A DNA stretch of 64,000 nt from positions 32,146,203 to 32,210,202 of the forward strand of contig NC_059084.1 of assembly GCF_020497125.1 (NCBI RefSeq), read 5' to 3'. The DNA is from Mauremys mutica (Eukaryota; Chordata; Testudines; Geoemydidae). The notes beneath the pieces were generated by a model, which was not told the DNA's origin, made no database searches, and was given only the letters and a program-made list of their open reading frames with translations. A program made the translations under genes and the position numbers. Shown piece after piece: positions 1 through 10,547 of the stretch. How positions within the stretch are numbered: the stretch's first letter is position 1; each line of letters begins with the position of its first letter.

Positions 1-1140
1 TAATCTAAATATATCTAGAAATGGGTCCAAATTTCTTCAGATTCATAGAATTGCTGTTGACTGCAATAAGCTGCTATTTCTTTGGCTGCACAGTAGGGAA
101 TATGAGGTTCTCCATATGATTTAGTTTAAAAACCTAGAGTGTCTCTTTTCAGGTTAGCTTCTGTTGCCTGAGAAAAGGTTTATGCTAAACTGAAAAGGGC
201 ACTTTTCTACTGAATAAGAGTGGCCACATTTGTGGGGGAGGACGGACTACTGGTACAGTGGTATTCAGTTAATTCACAACTTAGGTTATACAGAAAAACT
301 TTCTTGTATAGAAGAGGCCTCAATGTCAGGGCTGGGATGTAGGAGGCTGGGTCTAGCAATTGGAGCAGGAGTTGGAGTTGGGAGGCAAGCCAAGGGTCAG
401 AGCCGGAGGCAGAATCAGGAGCTGGAGTTGGAGACCGAGGGCAAGGATCAGGAACAAGGCAAGGAAGCAGGGGTCAGGAGTCAGATAAGTCTGCAGGGTC
501 CAGTGTGGCAGCCAGGTAAAGCCCAGTTGTTCAGACAACTTCCTGTGCCTCTCTTTAGATTTAAATAGGATGCCCTGCTCTGACCAATCAGAGTTCCTGG
601 TTTTCTTCCAACCAGGGCCCATGGAAGCCCTCCCTAATGTTGTTTCAGGTTTCATGGTTTCTCTTTTCTGTTGATTAGTAGCAAGCTTCAGGGTGGGAGC
701 AGGGAGAGGCCAATCAATAGGAATTAGGAGTAGCAGGTATCAATTCCTGATTGTGATTTGATTCCAGGCTTGGTAATCCACACTGAACTGGAGGCTGCCA
801 TCTTTCTCTTAATTAAGAAAATTGGTGTTCCAGCCGGTATTGGTGATTTATGAATGAACCTGTTAGATTTTGTTAGAGATAATCTGATAAAACCTAGCGG
901 AGATTCACCGAAATGGAAACAGCACTTTTGGTTGCAGATCTGTTGGGCAGTCTCTGGGTTCGGGCAGGGGAGGATATTTGTGTTTTTTCTTTTCAAACAC
1001 ATCAGCAAACTGTCAGTATTTACAGGGAAGTTCTGCCGTGGGTTCTGAGAGCATACCCGCCTGTGCAGTGACTCTTACCTGAGGTTTTAGTGGGTCAGAG
1101 CTTGGATCAATGTTGATTTCAAGGGCCACTTCAAGTTGAA
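1..1140. other. Non-coding stretch with a purine-rich tract
   Basis: No host exon is recognised here. Positions about 330-480 are a degenerate GGAG/GTTGG-type purine-rich tract, which leaves a short open frame rich in Gly, Gln and Glu. A similar purine-rich tract lies at 51975-52135 beside other repeats, so this is probably repeat-derived rather than coding. The rest is AT-balanced unique-looking sequence. Confidence 0.5.
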
Positions 1141-1142
1141 TG

Positions 1143-1325
1143 GTTCCTTGAAATATGTGTTAATTATTTGTGCTAAACAATCTGTTCCACCTTGTATTTA
1201 GCTGTGGCACTCTGAGCACATTTCCCAGACCTGAGGAAGAGCTCTGTAAACTCAAAACTTCTCTCTGACCAACAGAAGTTGGTCCAATAAAAGATATCAC
1301 CTCACTCACCTGGTCTCTCTACTGT
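1143..1325 (+). mobile_element. 3' end fragment of a Penelope-like element
   Basis: The segment carries a block about acquired elements seen again near 61.8 kb: a CTGTTCCACC stretch, TTAGCTGTG, an AAGAGCTCTGT block, AACAGAAGTTGGTCCAATAA, and a final GGTCTCTCTACTG. In turtle genomes this block is typical of the 3' region of Penelope-like elements. Only the 3' end is present. The link to the Penelope body at 62.0-64.0 kb is supported by the same block lying next to it. Confidence 0.6.
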
Positions 1326-1881
1326 GTTTTAATGTATTTCAGTGAGAGTGCTGTACTGATTGCCCAGAATTCCCTATAATCCCTATTGGACGAGAGCTGA
1401 AGCTATAGAGACATCGTTTTGAGTCTTTCCTTGTTTGAGGGGAATTGATGGATAACGTGGCCCTTTATTATGTGCTGTCACGTTGGTTTGCTCACACTGG
1501 TGTCTCCTGCAGGCTCCTCGGGAGGCTCTTTCCCAGACAGTCCTGGCTGAAGTTCCGAAGCAGCTGGTGTCCTATTACAAGATGCAGGGCTGGGCTCCTG
1601 TGAAGCTACCTGGAGCAAAGCAAGAGTAGAGGAGAGGATACCTGCCGTGCACATCTCCAAAGAAACAGGAAGAGCATCTCTGCTTATGTATCAATCGTAT
1701 TCAGATTCTGTCGCACATCATTTATTGCCCAGCACCTCTGAAATGGATCACTCTCGGTTCCCTGATTTACACACCATGTATCTCTAGTTTCTGCTGAATG
1801 TTAGAAATGAAACATTCTTTACAGAGATGCTACACAGAAAAATTGTAGCTACTGGCAGTTCTTATGTGGAAGAATTGGAGT

Positions 1882-2058
1882 CAGGGCTGACTCCAGGTTT
1901 TTTGCCTCCCCAAGCAAAAAAAAAAAGAAAAGGGGGTGGGGTGGGGTGCGGAGTGCCGCTGCCGAAGCGCCAAAAAAAAAAAAAAGCTGGAATGCTGCCA
2001 CTTGAAAAGGGCCTCCCCAAGCACATGCTTGGAATCCTGGTGCCTAGAGCCAGCCCTG
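1882..2058. mobile_element. hAT-type MITE with 8-bp target duplication
   Basis: The ends are inverted (CAGGGCTGACTCC against GGAGCCAGCCCTG with small changes) and the flanks carry a perfect 8-bp duplication, ATTGGAGT, at 1874-1881 and 2059-2066. An 8-bp duplication with CAGGG termini is the hAT signature. The interior is short and contains two A-rich runs. Related copies lie at 7709, 24616, 31532, 51334 and 52267. Confidence 0.88.
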
Positions 2059-2589
2059 ATTGGAGTTATGTATTATGTAGATGTAGATGTAATTATAAGT
2101 AGAGGCAATAAAAACAGCAAACCTGGCCTCCCAAATTCTGAGAATTTATACGTATGAATCAGTTACTTCAGTACTTACTACAATCCTGACTTATGACTAG
2201 ATTTCAAAGCCCACATGGTGCATGGAACTGCAGAAAACTGACAACCAAGTAACATTTTTCCATGCTGAGTTTATTGGAATATGAGTTAATTGCTATCATG
2301 TTTGCCAATATATGTCTTTGATCATGCATTGCTGGACAGAGGGTTTCTATTCTCTTCCCAAATCAACTTGATAGAAACCCTCATATATTGATTTGCATCA
2401 AAGTCCTCCTGCTGCCTAGATGGCTCAGATCATTTTTGTTGTGCCTTTGTAGAATGCCATGCGATTTTCTATTATGTTTTCTTCATAAAGCAAATATATT
2501 TTTTAAACTTCAGTTACCAGATTTTGCAAAAGTGATTTTATAAGGTTATCTATTTACAACAATTGCTTCTATGGTGCCTTCACTCAAAG

Positions 2590-2652
2590 CTTGTGTTGTG
2601 GGGACTGGACTAGATGACCTCTCGAGGTCCCTTCCAGTTCTATGATTCTATA
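2590..2652 (+). mobile_element. CR1 LINE 3' tail
   Basis: The sequence GGACTAGATGACCTC followed by GAGGTCCCTTCCAGTTCTA and TGATTCTATA is the conserved 3' end of CR1 LINEs, shared by SINEs that borrow this tail. No coding part remains. Confidence 0.75.
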
Positions 2653-3103
2653 TATAGGCCTCAGTCAGTCCCTCTTTCCCTCCAGTGAGAGCTTCCACAA
2701 CTACAAGCAGAGAGAGCAGGTAAGTGTAGAGAACAGATGTGCCCAGGAGGGTGGGATTTCCCAGGTCACTTGTCTCCTAGTAGATGGCACTGTAACTCTG
2801 ACAGTCCTGTGTGCCTGTCAGAAGGAGGCTGAATTTCCAGAGAGTAATGTTCCTGCTTTCTCTGCTGTTACAAGATGGGGATAATCCCATGGGTATGTTT
2901 GGAGATAACAGAGATGAGAGTTTAGTTCAAAAGGGCAATAAAATAACTTTGCCTTGTTGGTGCTCAGCAAACGTTCACCACTTTCAGTTTTCCAAATAAA
3001 GAATCTGCTTTTATTTATAACTGTATGTGGGCTCTTATTTCCTGTTCCTTTCTGTGCTGCTTCTCCTTCTGCCGGTGCCTTTTCAGTGATTACCTTTAGT
3101 GGC

Positions 3104-3588
3104 AAAGTGTTACGCCTCCACTGCAGAGTTAGCCCATGTGATCTACACCCAGGTAAGCCTACCTGGGCATGAGCAGCCACACTACAGAACTCAGAGGTAC
3201 TGTGTCTCCACTAGTGCTTTGTATGACTAGGACTTCAGGGGGCATATCCCATGGTTCTTTGCGCTGTAGTAGAATGAGCTGCTCTGATTTCCCCCCAGCA
3301 AACTGTAGGAGAACTCGTCTGTCCTCTGCACACAAGGGGAATTGTGGGAAGGCATTGGAGGACTACAGCACTGGAGTGAGTTAGCCTGTGTCCTCACCTC
3401 AAATGCGGATGGGTTACCAGCCCAAGTGAAAGTGGCACCCAGGCTCTTACCCATACCACCAGCTAGCCCAGGTTGAAAGCACCACCAAACTTGGGTGTGA
3501 GGATTTTGTATGTGAATGGAGGAGGGGTAGGAGCAACAGCTGGTTATGAAACCAACTTTAACGCTTTGCAGTGTAGACAAACCCTTAG
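3104..3588. mobile_element. Degenerate Harbinger-like MITE
   Basis: The right end reads GCAGTGTAGACAAACCCTTA, which resembles the outward-facing terminal motif (GTGTAGAC followed by a CC-rich end and TTA/TAA) of the Harbinger-type MITEs elsewhere in the window. The left end is less clear. The interior has no supported gene. Confidence 0.5.
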
Positions 3589-3914
3589 TTAATCCTTCAC
3601 CTATTTAGGCAAAGCATTAGTCATGACTGGAAAGTCTGTCAGCCTCTGCTCTAAAGGACCTGTTAATCTGCTCAAGTTTCATGAGCAGAGGGTAGTTTCC
3701 TCCCATGGGAGCAAACCAGATGAGCTTTTTGGAATGTTTTTGTTCCACCAGCTGATCTATACCGCCCAACTTTCCTGCACTGTAGGAGTTTGTGGAAGGA
3801 AACTGGCAAGCCCTGCTCAATATTATCAATTGGTTGATCACACTGGAAGTTGATAACCTCAATTTGCTCAAAGTAACTTCCACACACTTATCTCAGTAGC
3901 AGTAGTTAGAATTA

Positions 3915-4098
3915 GGGGTAGGGATAGCTCAGTGGTTTGAGCATTGGCCTGTTAAGCCCAGGGTTGAGAGTTCAATCCTTGAAGGGCCACTTAGGGATCT
4001 GGGGCAAAAATTAGTACTTGGTCCTGCTAGTGAAGGCAAGGGGCTGGACTCAATGACCTTTCAAGGTCTCTTCTAGTTCTAGGAGATAGGTATATCTC
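3915..4098 (+). mobile_element. tRNA-derived SINE (Cry I-like)
   Basis: The head has a Pol III A box (TAGCTCAGTGGTTTGAGC, about 3924) and a B box (GAGTTCAATCC, about 3968), then a GATCTGGGGCAAAAATT body and a LINE-like tail with GGACTCAATGACC and GGTCTCTTCTAGTTCTA. This order matches the Cry I SINE family of cryptodiran turtles. It is a SINE, not a functional tRNA gene, because the 3' half of the cloverleaf is absent. An ATT microsatellite follows at about 4100-4118. Confidence 0.82.
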
Positions 4099-4119
4099 CT
4101 ATTATTATTATTTTATTAT

Positions 4120-5640
4120 ATAATTTTCTGGTTCGTGGTACTTAAGGCAAATACCAAGAATCTCACACAGCCAAAAGGATTTTACAGTTTAAAAAGTCTT
4201 GTGTTCCCAAAGGGCTTTACATAGCCAGCTGGGATCTAAATGAACAAAATAATTCAAATTGCCTGGTGCCTTCACTCTGCGGAACGTGCCAGCCAATCTT
4301 CGCCTTAGTGCATAAATATCATGAGGACTCCATGAACGCTGCTCTTGGCTATTGACTTTAACAGCAACTGACAGCCAGAAAACTTCAGTACACCTTGCCC
4401 ACCCCAAACAAAAGGGCTAGTAAAAGCATTGGTTGGAACATGGACTTTATGCCAGACTTCAGCTCATGCTTCTACCTGCAGTCTGAAGAACAAGTGAGAT
4501 GAGCTAATACTTACAAGCCAGGGATGGACTGTGGTGCCCCAAAATTAGGAAGTCCAGACGACAGCTTACGGAATTCAGTCATGCCAAGACTCAACATCAT
4601 GTTTGCTTGAGCTGAGAACTTCAGGACCATAAGGAAGCATGTTTGACTCCAGAGAAACTCTACTGAATTAACTCTCCAAGAGTTGTGTGTGAAAAACACT
4701 GGCTACATTAAACACAAGGCTGCCTGGATACAGCAGCGAGGCTGCCGAGTGCTAACTGGCCACAGGACGCATTCTGCATGTTTTACAGTGTAGTCTTTAA
4801 TAAGTTGAGCTACACACTGAACAAGGAAAACAGGACTAGAAAGTACTACAAATACTATTGCCAAAATTGCAATAAGTTGGGACGTGCAAATGTTTCAGCT
4901 TTTAGTGTAAAACCTTCATCCTGTTACTTTTATTTGCATTTAATTTCTGATTAAGGAAAACAGGCTATTCAGAAAGCAAGCATGAGACCACACACCTGCA
5001 AGCTTAAACAGGCAGGCATATGTGTAGGGCGTAACTCCCAAAGCAATTTACTGAGCATCCTCAGTAGCTTGCTTTGAAATGTTCTCAGCAGCTAAATGAA
5101 AGGTAGTTTATTCAAGCTTAGGAAAGTGCACATTCCTCACTGAGGGCTGGCTACATGCCAGCTTGCAAAGTTCAGACACTTTTACTGTAAACAGGTTAAA
5201 GGAGTTAGAATGTTTTTACAGTTGGATGAATGTGCCTCCTTTCCCATAACTCAGGAGGGCAGATGGATCCCTTCTTTCTTGAGACTTCCCCAAAATAATT
5301 AATCTTTGGGCAGAGATCAGCCACAGAAAGTTTCACTCCAAAAGGTGAATGTTTGCAAAGTTCCGAGTGCCTGAAACATGAGGAGCTAGGGAAGCTTTGC
5401 AAGGAAATGGTTAATTATAATGCTTGCTACTGGCAAAGGTACCAAAGGAAGGAATGCAATATTGCTATACTATTTTGCGCTTCTATTTGGACCTGGACAG
5501 TGATTGAGGATCTCAGTGAGCTTTAGACTGTTTAGGTAATTAATTATATGGATCTCAAAGCTCTCCAGTGGCTTCAAAGGTCTAGCAAACAGCATGTCAG
5601 AGTTCCAAGGTGGTGTATTCTACTCTGGTTAAATAACTTG
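4120..5640. other. Non-coding, no feature recognised
   Basis: No exon, transposon ends or tandem array could be supported here. Open frames are short and lack any family resemblance. Confidence 0.5.
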
Positions 5641-5677
5641 GCAATTATACATGGAAAGGGTCTCCTGCCTGGGTGTG

Positions 5678-5713
5678 CAAAACACACACACACCCTCCCT
5701 CCCTCCCTCCCTT
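5678..5713. repeat. Simple repeats (AC)n and (CCCT)n
   Basis: A short run of AC dinucleotides is directly followed by CCCT tetranucleotides. It explains nearby Arg/Gly-rich open frames on the minus strand. Confidence 0.85.
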
Positions 5714-6003
5714 TCACTGAATTAAGACCTAAAGGTTGTGTTGCCTGTCTACATCTCTCACTGATAGCTAAACTACTGCTGTAACTGTTTAACCATTGGA
5801 GTGGGCTTTCCTGCTCTGGAAAGGAGACAGGCCCAGCCATGCCAGATGATGTGGAAGGGAGACGAGAAGGAATCCAGCGGATAATGTACTTGTCCAGCTG
5901 GGGAGTAAAGCGTGAAAGCTGCAAACACAAGTGAGCGAAGGGCAAGGTGACTGAGTGTGGATAGCTGCCTTTCCCTGAGGCCAGACTCCCAAGGGACGGC
6001 GAG

Positions 6004-6914
6004 TAGGGTGTGACCATATTTTCCCCAAAGGAAAACGGGGCACCCCCGGGCTTCCCCCCCCACACACACGTGTGGCTGGCCCAACCCCTCCCTGCCCAGC
6101 CTGAGGTCCCCCCTCCCCACTGGTGACCAGGGCTGGCCCGAGCCACACTGCCACCTGCCCACAACCCCCCCCCCCCAGCCCTCTTCCCACCAGGCATGGG
6201 CTGGTCCGAGCTGCCCCTGCACGCAGGGCTGGTCCTCCAAGCCCTGCTGCATGCCTGCCTGCGGGGTGGTGGTCTGACCCCCCTCCCAGCCGCATGCCCG
6301 CGTGCAGGGCTGCCCAAGGCCCCCTCGTCCCCCTGCTCACAGGACGGGCCAGCCAGCCCGAGCTGCTGTCCCTAGCCCTCCCTCCAGCGCAGGGCTGGTG
6401 TTGCTGCTCCCCACCCCAATGTCACTGTGCGCCCCACTGGGGTCCCACATGCAGGGGGAGGGTTGGCAGTGAGGTGAAATGAGGGTGTGAGCAGGGCCCC
6501 CCTTCCCTGCAGGCTGCCCCAGGCTCTGGGCAGGGGGCACAGGAAGAGGGGGGGACACGCCCTGCCCTGGCTTCTCACCCAAGCAAGGCAGGAGCTGACA
6601 ACGGCGCGGTGGGAGTGCTGCCTGGGAGGTGTGGGATGGTGGAGCAGGAGCTGGGGGGCGGTGGAGCTTGGGGTGCTCCTGGGCGATGCTGCTGCCGCTG
6701 GAGGAGGCAGCAAGGGAGATTCTGGTGCGGGGAGGCACTGGGGAGAGCAAAGGGGGGTGGGGCATGGCCGCTGGCTGCCCCCCACTGCTGGCTCTGTGCT
6801 GCGATCCCAGGAAATATGGGACAGTTTGCCCCTATATAACAGCAAGTTGGGACACTTGGAAGAAGGTTTAAATACCGGACTGTCCTGTTAAAAATGGGGT
6901 GTCTGGTCACCCTA
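6004..6914. mobile_element. DNA transposon with TAGGGTG ends and 8-bp duplication
   Basis: The ends TAGGGTGTGACCA and TGGTCACCCTA are inverted. They are bordered by a perfect 8-bp duplication, ACGGCGAG, at 5996-6003 and 6915-6922. The 8-bp duplication points to the hAT superfamily. The 0.9-kb interior is very GC-rich and gives overlapping Pro/Gly-rich open frames on both strands that have no family match. A 127-bp relative with the same ends is at 38786-38912. Confidence 0.85.
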
Positions 6915-6952
6915 ACGGCGAGTGGTAATAAAAGGTAATAATTGGAGATATA

Positions 6953-7123
6953 CCAATCTCCTAGAACTGGAAGGGACCTTGAAAGGTCATTGAGTCCAGC
7001 CCCCTGCCTTCACTAGCAGGATCAATTTTTGCCCCAGATTCCTAAGTGGCCCCCTCAAGGATTGAGCTCACAACCCTGGGTTTAGCAGGCCAATACTCAA
7101 ACCACTGAGCTATCCCTTCCCCC
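6953..7123 (-). mobile_element. tRNA-derived SINE (Cry I-like), minus strand
   Basis: Read on the minus strand it has the same plan as the SINE at 3915: a GGGATAGCTCAGTGGTTTGAG head, B-box-like GAGCTCAATCCTTGAGGG, a GGGGCAAAAATTGATCC body and a GGACTCAATGACCTTTC tail. Confidence 0.82.
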
Positions 7124-7708
7124 GAGGGAGAAGGAGGACAAGACGGTGTTAGTGAGAGCCAAGACCGGGTTTTCAGGCAGCCTGGTTTATCTGATCTTGC
7201 CAGCCGGGCCTTGCACAGCATGTTCTAGTTTCTCTCATTTAAGGATTGAATTCTGCTCCCCAGACAGCCCTGTCCTGTGACACTGGCCTCACGTTCTTTG
7301 ACTCAGGAAGTACCTAAAATGCAGCTAGTTGTGCTATGAACTCCTGTTTGGAGGAGATGATGCATTTGGCCTCCTCCTGTGTGCCCCACAGCTGACCCTG
7401 GGAGTGGCTGGAATGTAGCGGCACAGCATGTTTCTAGCCTGCAGTGGGACTGTCTCAGAAAGCACCTGCTGTTCTCTGGCCCTGACAGCCTGGAGCCCCA
7501 CGTTTGGAACCCCTGTACAGCTGTGGCCATTGGGGGCACCTGAATGCTCCTGCTCCGCAAAGCGATGCAGCCTGACCCTTCCCACCCTGGTTCCTCTTGG
7601 CCACTGTGCAGCAAGGTCTCTAATCCTCAGGCCTGGTCCACACTACAGAGTTAGGTTGACCTAATTCTGTAAGTATCTACACTACAATGTTCCTCCCACT
7701 GATATAAG

Positions 7709-8043
7709 CAGGGGCGGCTCCAGGCCCCAGCATGCCAAGCGCGTGCTTGGGGCAGCATGCCGCGGGGGGTGCTCTGCCGGTCGCCGGGAGGGCGGCAGGC
7801 AGCCAGCCTTTGGCGGCATGCCTGCGGAGGGTCCGCTGGTCCCGCGGCTCCGGTGGACCTCCCGCAGGCGTGCCTGCGGAGGTTCTGCTGGTCCCGCGGC
7901 TCCACCGAAGCCGCGGGACCAGCGGACCCGCCGCAGGCACGCCTGCTGTAGGTCCACCAGAGCCGCGGGACCAGCGAGCGGCAGAGCGCCCCCCGCGGCA
8001 TGACGCTGTGCTTGGGGCGGCGAAATGTCTAGAGCTGCCCCTG
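7709..8043. mobile_element. hAT-type MITE with 8-bp duplication
   Basis: Ends CAGGGGCGGCTCC and GAGCTGCCCCTG are inverted and flanked by a perfect duplication, GATATAAG, at 7701-7708 and 8044-8051. The interior is built from repeated GC-rich blocks around CCGCAGGC and GGTCCCGCGGCTC, giving shadow frames in several readings. It sits inside the terminal region of the Harbinger element and is therefore younger than it. Confidence 0.93.
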
Positions 8044-8383
8044 GATATAAGTCGCCCGCTACACTGACCTAATAACTCCACCTCAGCGAGAGGCATAGCA
8101 CTTAGTTCAATGTAGTTAGGTCGACGCAGTGGCAGTGTAGACACCGTGTTACTTATGTCAAATTCAGTGGCCTCCAGGAGGTGTCCCACAATGCCTCACT
8201 GTGACCCCTCTGGTCACCGTTTTGAACTCTGCTGCCCGGTGACCAGGTACACAGGAACATGTCTCTCCCCTCCTGCCCTTTTAAAGCCCCACGAATTATT
8301 TAAATTCCATTTCCTGTTTGGTCGGCGTGGAGAGCTCACATAGCAACTGCCCAGCTGACCATGCCGGCTCCATGCAGTAAACA

Positions 8384-8872
8384 TGCTCCTGCCCGGAGTA
8401 CACAGGAGGTGGTGGATCTCCTGGGTCTGTGGGGGGAGGAGGCTGTGCAGGCACAGCTCCGATCCAGCCATAGGAACTTCGATATCTATGGCCAGATCGC
8501 TTGGGGCATGGGGGAGAAGGGTTACAACAGGGACACGTAGCAATGTCATGTGAAAATCAAGGAGTTGTGACAGGTGTACCAGAAGGGAAGGGAGCCAAAC
8601 AGTCGCTCTGGTGGGGAGCCGCTGACGTGCCGCTTCTTCAAGGAGCTGCATGCCATCCTCGGCAGTGACGTCACCCCCACTGCCCTTGTGGATACTTCGG
8701 GGGAGCTGGAGTCACAGGCCACTGAAGTGAACCCAGAAGAGTATGGAGGACAGGCGACTGGAGAGCGTCCAGTGGATCAGCAAGCCAGGACCCCTTTTTG
8801 ACTCCTGAGCAGAAGAGCCACTCCCACCAGTCCAGCACTGGCGAGCCTGATGCAGAGAAGTGGACCTCTGGT
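8384..8872 (+). pseudogene. Harbinger Myb/SANT-like DNA-binding protein, exon 1 remnant
   Basis: Around 8393 the frame reads EVVDLLGLWGEEAVQAQL, then a SSHRNFDIYGQIAWGM block, then VKIKEL and CRFFKELHAILG. This is the trihelix Myb/SANT-like domain found in Harbinger elements and their domesticated relatives such as MSANTD proteins. Such proteins are known to bind transposon ends and help the transposase enter the nucleus. Two stops break the frame (TAG 8538-8540, TGA 8568-8570). The coding match ends by a likely donor, CTGGTAAGTATG, at about 8871. I infer that the gene is dead. Confidence 0.7.
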
Positions 8873-9399
8873 AAGTATGCAGTTTGCTTCAGTATTGCAG
8901 GGACAGGTACAGGTGTTTTCAGGTACAATTTTTTAAATCAGGCTAGAAGAGGTTGTGAAATAAACAGTGGAGGTAGAGTGGTTATCTGCTTCTCATTCCC
9001 TATACAGCTAGGCAGAGGGGGCCCTGTGGAACAGTTTGTTTATGTGCACCAGGACGCCCCGTGAATACTCCATAGAGATCTCAAGGAAACTTTGCTGGAG
9101 GTAGTCTGCAATCCTCTGCCAAAGGTTTCTGGGGAGGGCTGCCTTACTTCTATCACGGCAGTAGAACACTTTCCCATGCCAGTCAGCAGTTACTTCAGCA
9201 GGCACCATTGCAGCACACAGACTAGCAGCATATGGACACAGTCTGTAGCAGAACGACCCCTCTCCCCCGAGCCGTACTCACCATGGCTGGGACTGCCGGT
9301 GTGCTCTGTGAATCCCAAGAAGAAGTGAGAATGTTGCGCTTGTAACTTGTGTAGATCAAGGGGAGTGAATGCACTCACAATAGTATCTCTGTCCATTGT

Positions 9400-9497
9400 T
9401 TCTTTAGCAGTTGCAAATGTGGCCTTGAGGGTCTCTCCCTCCACACTAGTGGAGCAGCTTGGCCAGATACGGAGGAGAAAGAAGAGGATAAGGAAAT
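9400..9497 (+). pseudogene. Harbinger Myb/SANT-like protein, second exon remnant (5' part)
   Basis: A TTTCTTTAG acceptor-like site at about 9398-9406 precedes a frame containing LVEQLGQIRRRKKRIRK. A basic RRRKKR block of this kind follows the SANT domain in turtle Harbinger proteins as I know them. The frame is cut at about 9497, where unrelated sequence begins. Confidence 0.55.
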
Positions 9498-9499
9498 GT

Positions 9500-9975
9500 A
9501 AGCAAAAAATTACTTTTACTTTTAATTTTTTGCAATATCACCCATCATCTTTTCTCGTAATCTTAGGGTATCGGGTTAGTCTTCGGTCACTTGCTTATGT
9601 CAGCATCTCTTAGCTCCAAGGCCTAGTATGGCTAAGTCAGCATGGCAGCTCTGCGTGCTGCCTCTGCCCGTAGGCACCGCGCCTGCAGCTCCCTTTGTTA
9701 ATGGTTCCTGGCCAATGGGAGCTGCAGAGCAGGTGCTCAGGGCGGGGGCAGTACACAGAGGCCCCCCTGGCTGCACCTCCGCCTAGGAGCTGAGGGACAT
9801 GTCGCTGCTTCTGGAGAGCCACGCGGAGCCAGATAGGGAGCATGCCAGCCTCGCCAGCCACCCTCCCCAGCAGCATCAAATCCTACAGTTTAACCCTGTT
9901 TAACATACAATGATGATCTATGACATAATATGTTAGTTAATCATAACCACACAACAAACTAAAATTGAGTACAGA
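9500..9975. other. Unassigned insertion inside the Harbinger gene
   Basis: This stretch separates two parts of the second Harbinger exon. A central GC-rich block (about 9640-9870) with CCAATGGGAGCTGCAG resembles blocks at 20240-20310 and 44920-44960. That points to a shared DNA-transposon interior, but I could not fix its ends. Confidence 0.4.
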
Positions 9976-9984
9976 AAGAAATGT

Positions 9985-10225
9985 ACCAGAAGGTCCTGCA
10001 AGCCTCTGGAGCTTCAGATTCCGAGCACAGGGGTTGAAGGGTCACACTCAAGGACAGAATGCAGAGGGATAGCGAGGTCAGGAGAAACAGACAGTATGAG
10101 ATGACAGTGCTGCTCAGGGAGCAAACAGACATGCTGTGGTCTCTGATTGAACCTCAGGCTGAACAGATCTGTGCTTGCCTCGTCCTGCAGCCCATAGAGA
10201 ACTGCATTACGGGACCTCCCTAAAC
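9985..10225 (+). pseudogene. Harbinger Myb/SANT-like protein, C-terminal remnant
   Basis: The + strand reads RMQRDSEVRRNRQYEMTVLL, then REQTDMLWSLIEPQAEQI and LQPIENCITGPP. A Gln/Glu-rich coiled segment with EQTDML and LQPIEN fits the C-terminal part of turtle Harbinger-encoded Myb/SANT proteins. It is out of contact with the upstream piece because of the 9500-9975 insertion. Confidence 0.5.
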
Positions 10226-10547
10226 TCCCCCCACACATTCCACATATCTTTGAGGCAGCAGCACTACCCCTACCATTCCAGCCGGCGGGAGAGTACACGC
10301 AATCACAGCCACACATACCGACCTGTGAGAGAGACGGTGGTGTATGTGTTTGTGAAATGGAAATGACTATTCTTTCCCCTGCAAAGATACTTTCCCTGTA
10401 CTTATAAGGTTTTGTTCAGTTTTAAATGTGTCTGTTTGCCTGGGTTTGGAATAAAAGTCTGTTTATGGAAACTTAATTCATCTTTTAGTCCACTGCATGT
10501 GGTGGCTGGGGCTGATGTTCACAGATAACAGCAATAGGTGCATTTGG

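Noticed and set aside
3915..4098. A tRNA gene.
   Set aside because: The A and B boxes belong to a SINE head. The 3' half of the cloverleaf is missing and a LINE-like tail follows.
5574..6910. Overlapping Pro/Gly/Arg-rich frames on both strands.
   Set aside because: They lie in the GC-rich interior of a DNA transposon with clear ends and an 8-bp duplication (6004-6914).
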